A stretch of 64,000 nucleotides of DNA from positions 19,561 to 83,560 of the forward strand of contig NZ_JANFYZ010000011.1 of assembly GCF_024460775.1 (NCBI RefSeq), given 5' to 3'. Of the stretch, positions 61,941 through 64,000 are shown in pieces (position 1 is the stretch's first letter; each line of letters begins with the position of its first letter). This DNA comes from Desulfovibrio desulfuricans. Its GTDB lineage: Bacteria; Desulfobacterota; Desulfovibrionia; Desulfovibrionales; Desulfovibrionaceae. The position numbers and the translations under genes are program-made. The notes under the pieces are model-generated. The model had not been told where the DNA came from, made no database searches, and was given only the letters and a program-made list of their open reading frames with translations.

Positions 61941-62891
61941 CTAAAACATGTTCCAGAATGACGGCCTGACTGGTTTCAGCTTTTTACGTGCGGCCACCAT
62001 ATCCAGGTGCATCATGCCAAGCGCCAGCGCATCCAGATTGGGAACAAACTCGCGTTCGCGCAGATCCACCGCCGGGCAGTAAGATTTGCACTTGGTGCAC
62101 CAATCCAGCCGCTCACCGTGAGCAGTGCCGCTTTCGCGCAGCAGTTCCATAACCCCGCTGCCTTCCTCGCCGCATGCAGGGCATGCGCCACGCCGGAATT
62201 TCCAGTCCGCTCCGCACACGCCGCAGTGCAGATGTTTTTTACCGCCGCCGCCCGCAAGAAAAGCGTTTTTTTCATCAATGCTGGGTTTATCCATCCAGCC
62301 AATGGTGGGCAGCGCGCCGCACACAGGGCAATATCCCTGTCGCCATACATCGCCGGCTTCCCAGGGGGTGTCGCCTTCAGCGGCCACGGCCTGTGCGGTC
62401 ATGCCACGCAAGATCGGCGCAACGATGAACCCCGTCACAAAGTCCAGCACCAGAGGGTCAAGGCCAATTTTTTCTGCCAGAGCCGCCAGGGCATCCCTGT
62501 CGCCTGAGGCAGCAGCGCAAACCAGCTCTTCCGCTCGCTGGTCTTCAGCTCCGTCAGATTTCAGAAAAAAATCCGTAAGCCTGGCCTTGTGGGGAACCAC
62601 AGCGTCCATGCGGCACAACATGGGCAGCAGCTTTTCTGCGCTAATGCGCACTGCTGGGGCCACGCCTGAAAAGGAAGCCCCGGCAAGCATCGAAACACCC
62701 TGCTCCATCCGCTGCGGCTGGGCCTGCGGCAGTGACACGCCCTCTTTTTTCAGACTTTCGGCCACAGCACCGCCAAGCTCTTCCTGGGCGGTGAGCAGCG
62801 GTTCAAACGACCGAAGCACAGGGGCCAGCACCGGACGCCAGGTGATAACTTCTTCAAGGGTTTGGGCAACGGTTTGCCTTTTATCAGCCAT
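61941..62891 (-). CDS. fdhE: Formate dehydrogenase accessory protein FdhE
   Basis: A 316-residue cytoplasmic maturation factor. The C-terminal part has four cysteine pairs typical of FdhE rubredoxin-like sites: CPVCGALP near 205, CGVCGADW near 247, CPACGEEG near 258 and CTKCKSYC near 280. FdhE proteins are needed for activity of exported formate dehydrogenases. The start (MADKRQT) has GGAGT five bases upstream. It lies downstream of the FeS subunit gene. Confidence 0.93.
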   Translation of the reverse strand: MADKRQTVAQTLEEVITWRPVLAPVLRSFEPLLTAQEELGGAVAESLKKEGVSLPQAQPQRMEQGVSMLAGASFSGVAPAVRISAEKLLPMLCRMDAVVPHKARLTDFFLKSDGAEDQRAEELVCAAASGDRDALAALAEKIGLDPLVLDFVTGFIVAPILRGMTAQAVAAEGDTPWEAGDVWRQGYCPVCGALPTIGWMDKPSIDEKNAFLAGGGGKKHLHCGVCGADWKFRRGACPACGEEGSGVMELLRESGTAHGERLDWCTKCKSYCPAVDLREREFVPNLDALALGMMHLDMVAARKKLKPVRPSFWNMF

Positions 62892-63296
62892 TGATACTCC
62901 GTATGCCGGGGGTACCCCCGGCTGCTTTCCCAAACTATGCAACACTGAGGATGTCTGCTCTCAATGTTATCAGAATGCTCATTCCGGCATTTCGCAACGC
63001 AGATGCAAGCAGGGCTGCATTTCCGCATGCCGATCAGGCAGCGGGCTGGCAGACCATTATGCAGCCTTGGCAAACACCTGCACTTGGAGCCGCACGCGCA
63101 TTTCAAGGCGAGCCTGCGTCAACCGGTTGAGGCAAAAAGCCAGGGGCCGCTCCAGCAAAGTTCGCGCCGCAACAGGGCAAACGTGTTTGCTGGTATTGTA
63201 CCCTGATGGTGAACCAAAGCGAAGGATTTGCCAAGCCCCCGCAGTGCTTTTCTACCCCCGCAGCCGAGCGACTGCGGGGGTAGAGGGGATAAGGCC
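62892..63296 (-). other. 405-base intergenic region between fdhB and fdhE
   Basis: No gene is supported. It contains a perfect 12-bp inverted repeat, CTACCCCCGCAG/CTGCGGGGGTAG, at 63252-63283, 13 bases beyond the fdhB stop. A third CCCCCGCAG copy is at 63236-63244. The rest is mixed sequence with scattered GC-rich repeats. Confidence 0.5.
63252..63283. repeat. Perfect 12-bp inverted repeat after fdhB
   Basis: CTACCCCCGCAG and CTGCGGGGGTAG with an 8-base loop. On the minus strand it is followed by GAAAAGCAC rather than a T-run, so it could stabilise the upstream mRNA end rather than terminate. Confidence 0.7.
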
Positions 63297-63956
63297 TTAC
63301 ATGAAGGCCGCGTATTCGTAGTAGTGTTCTTTTTCTTCCGCCAGCAGGTAGATGACGCTCACATCCTGTACATCTGCCAGAAAAGCCTTGGGGAAGGTCT
63401 TTTTGACAATCTCAAGCCGCTTTTGGGCCATGGGCAGGATTTCTTCCCTTTCGCCAAAAGCCATGGTGCCCGTGGGGCACGTTTTGACGCAAATGGGCAG
63501 CATGCCCGCGGTAACGCGGTCAATGCACATGTCGCACTTGGTCAGGCATTTGGTCTTGGGGTCAAGCCGGGGGATGTTGTAGGGGCAGGCGTCAATAACG
63601 GCCTGCGCATCCTCGGGGCTCAGCTTGGCGCTTTTGTCCGTGGCTATCACCATACCCGTTTTGGGATCCTTGATGATGGCCCCGGGCACGGCCATGTCGG
63701 CCACTTCCTTGCAAATGGGCGTGATGCAGTGGCGGCACTGGTCGGGAAAGAAGTTCCACACAACGGTGCCGTCAGGCTTCATACGCTCGCGAAAACGAAC
63801 AATCTTGAGGTTGTTGGGGTTCAGATCCGGCGGATTCTGATGAGTGCCGCGCTGCTTGGTCTCATTGGCAGGCAGGTCATGCCATTCCTTACAGGCCAAC
63901 TGGCAGCCCCGGCATGCCGTGCACCGAGTGGTGTCGATCAAAAAAGTCTTCGGCAT
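63297..63956 (-). CDS. fdhB: Formate dehydrogenase iron-sulfur (beta) subunit
   Basis: A 219-residue ferredoxin-like subunit with four cysteine clusters: CTACRGCQLACKEW near 12, CRHCITPICK near 73, CPYNIP with CLTKCDMC near 130-145, and CVKTCPTG near 157. It transfers electrons between the tungsten/selenium catalytic subunit and the cytochrome. The ribosome binding site AGGAG is eight bases before the ATG. The catalytic fdhA gene should lie to the right, but a poly-G run and the window end follow immediately. Confidence 0.93.
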   Translation of the reverse strand: MPKTFLIDTTRCTACRGCQLACKEWHDLPANETKQRGTHQNPPDLNPNNLKIVRFRERMKPDGTVVWNFFPDQCRHCITPICKEVADMAVPGAIIKDPKTGMVIATDKSAKLSPEDAQAVIDACPYNIPRLDPKTKCLTKCDMCIDRVTAGMLPICVKTCPTGTMAFGEREEILPMAQKRLEIVKKTFPKAFLADVQDVSVIYLLAEEKEHYYEYAAFM

Positions 63957-63972
63957 AGCAATGCTCCTTGGC

Positions 63973-64000
63973 GGGGGGGGGGGGGGGGGGGGGGGGGGGG
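63973..64000. other. Run of at least 28 G at the window end
   Basis: From 63973 to the last base every base is G. It lies 17 bases before the fdhB start, where the fdhA end or a promoter would be expected. It may be an assembly or two-colour sequencing artefact, or a true homopolymer. Confidence 0.9.

Noticed and set aside
1..64000. CRISPR array
   Set aside because: No regularly spaced direct repeats were found; the only dispersed repeat family is the hairpin element at 10.0, 15.7 and 26.2 kb.

Overview
The window looks like chromosomal DNA of a sulfate-reducing Desulfovibrio, close to the D. desulfuricans group. The base composition is GC-rich. It encodes a complete nine-haem cytochrome operon (nhcABCD), a formate dehydrogenase module with a tetrahaem cytochrome and FdhE, a tungstate uptake locus with an integrase-derived regulator (TunR type), an aldehyde:ferredoxin oxidoreductase, and a minimal SufBC system. 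Most genes are intact and densely packed in short operons.

Layout. 1-2.4 kb (minus strand): amidohydrolase (cut by the window edge), YitT-family protein and TauE/SafE permease. 2.5-7.3 kb (plus): pyrimidine genes pyrB and pyrC behind an E. coli pyrBI-like leader/attenuator, then an aldehyde dehydrogenase and a MEMO-family protein. 7.6-9.9 kb: a small protein gene with sufC and sufB. 9.94-15.75 kb: a CAT-anticodon tRNA followed by a probable horizontally acquired efflux island (broken uspA, EmrB, EmrA, outer-membrane factor, MarR). The island is bounded by two near-identical 60-bp direct repeats. 16-26 kb: tungsten/molybdenum cofactor and tungstate locus, with two MoeA proteins (one fused to a periplasmic-binding-like domain), a HesA/MoeB-like enzyme, MoaD, AOR, TupCBA and TunR. 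26.2-29 kb: DUF1641 plus sulfide:quinone-reductase-like flavoprotein, then an AT-rich patch with a TonB/TolA-C-like lipoprotein. 29.1-31.2 kb: arsenic resistance (ArsR, ArsC, Acr3). 31.4-39.5 kb: kdpABCDE potassium uptake. 39.7-44.3 kb: RNA-binding protein, two small hypotheticals, membrane-fused spermidine-synthase-like protein, TadA and LOG protein. 44.6-49 kb: beta-CASP RNase-like protein, rsmD, coaD, miaA and a B3/4 protein. 49.2-52.8 kb: nhcABCD, followed by a stretch with three tandem terminator-like hairpins. 53.2-61 kb: rnk-like, FemAB-like, hypC, ileS, lspA, a small membrane protein, CpoB/YbgF-like and CheZ. 61.2-64 kb (minus): formate dehydrogenase FeS subunit, FdhE and tetrahaem cytochrome c. 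The window ends in a run of at least 28 G.

How the parts fit. Tungstate imported by TupABC would feed the pterin cofactor made with MoeA, MoaD and the MoeB-like enzyme. That cofactor is needed by AOR and probably by the formate dehydrogenase at the right edge. Electrons from periplasmic formate (or hydrogen) oxidation go to multihaem cytochromes, and NhcABCD is a transmembrane conduit of the Hmc/Nhc type. The points most worth follow-up are the pyr attenuator, the repeat-bounded efflux island beside the tRNA (with a third repeat copy near a possible tRNA remnant at 26.1 kb), the TunR/tungsten locus, and several hairpin-rich intergenic regions that may encode small RNAs.
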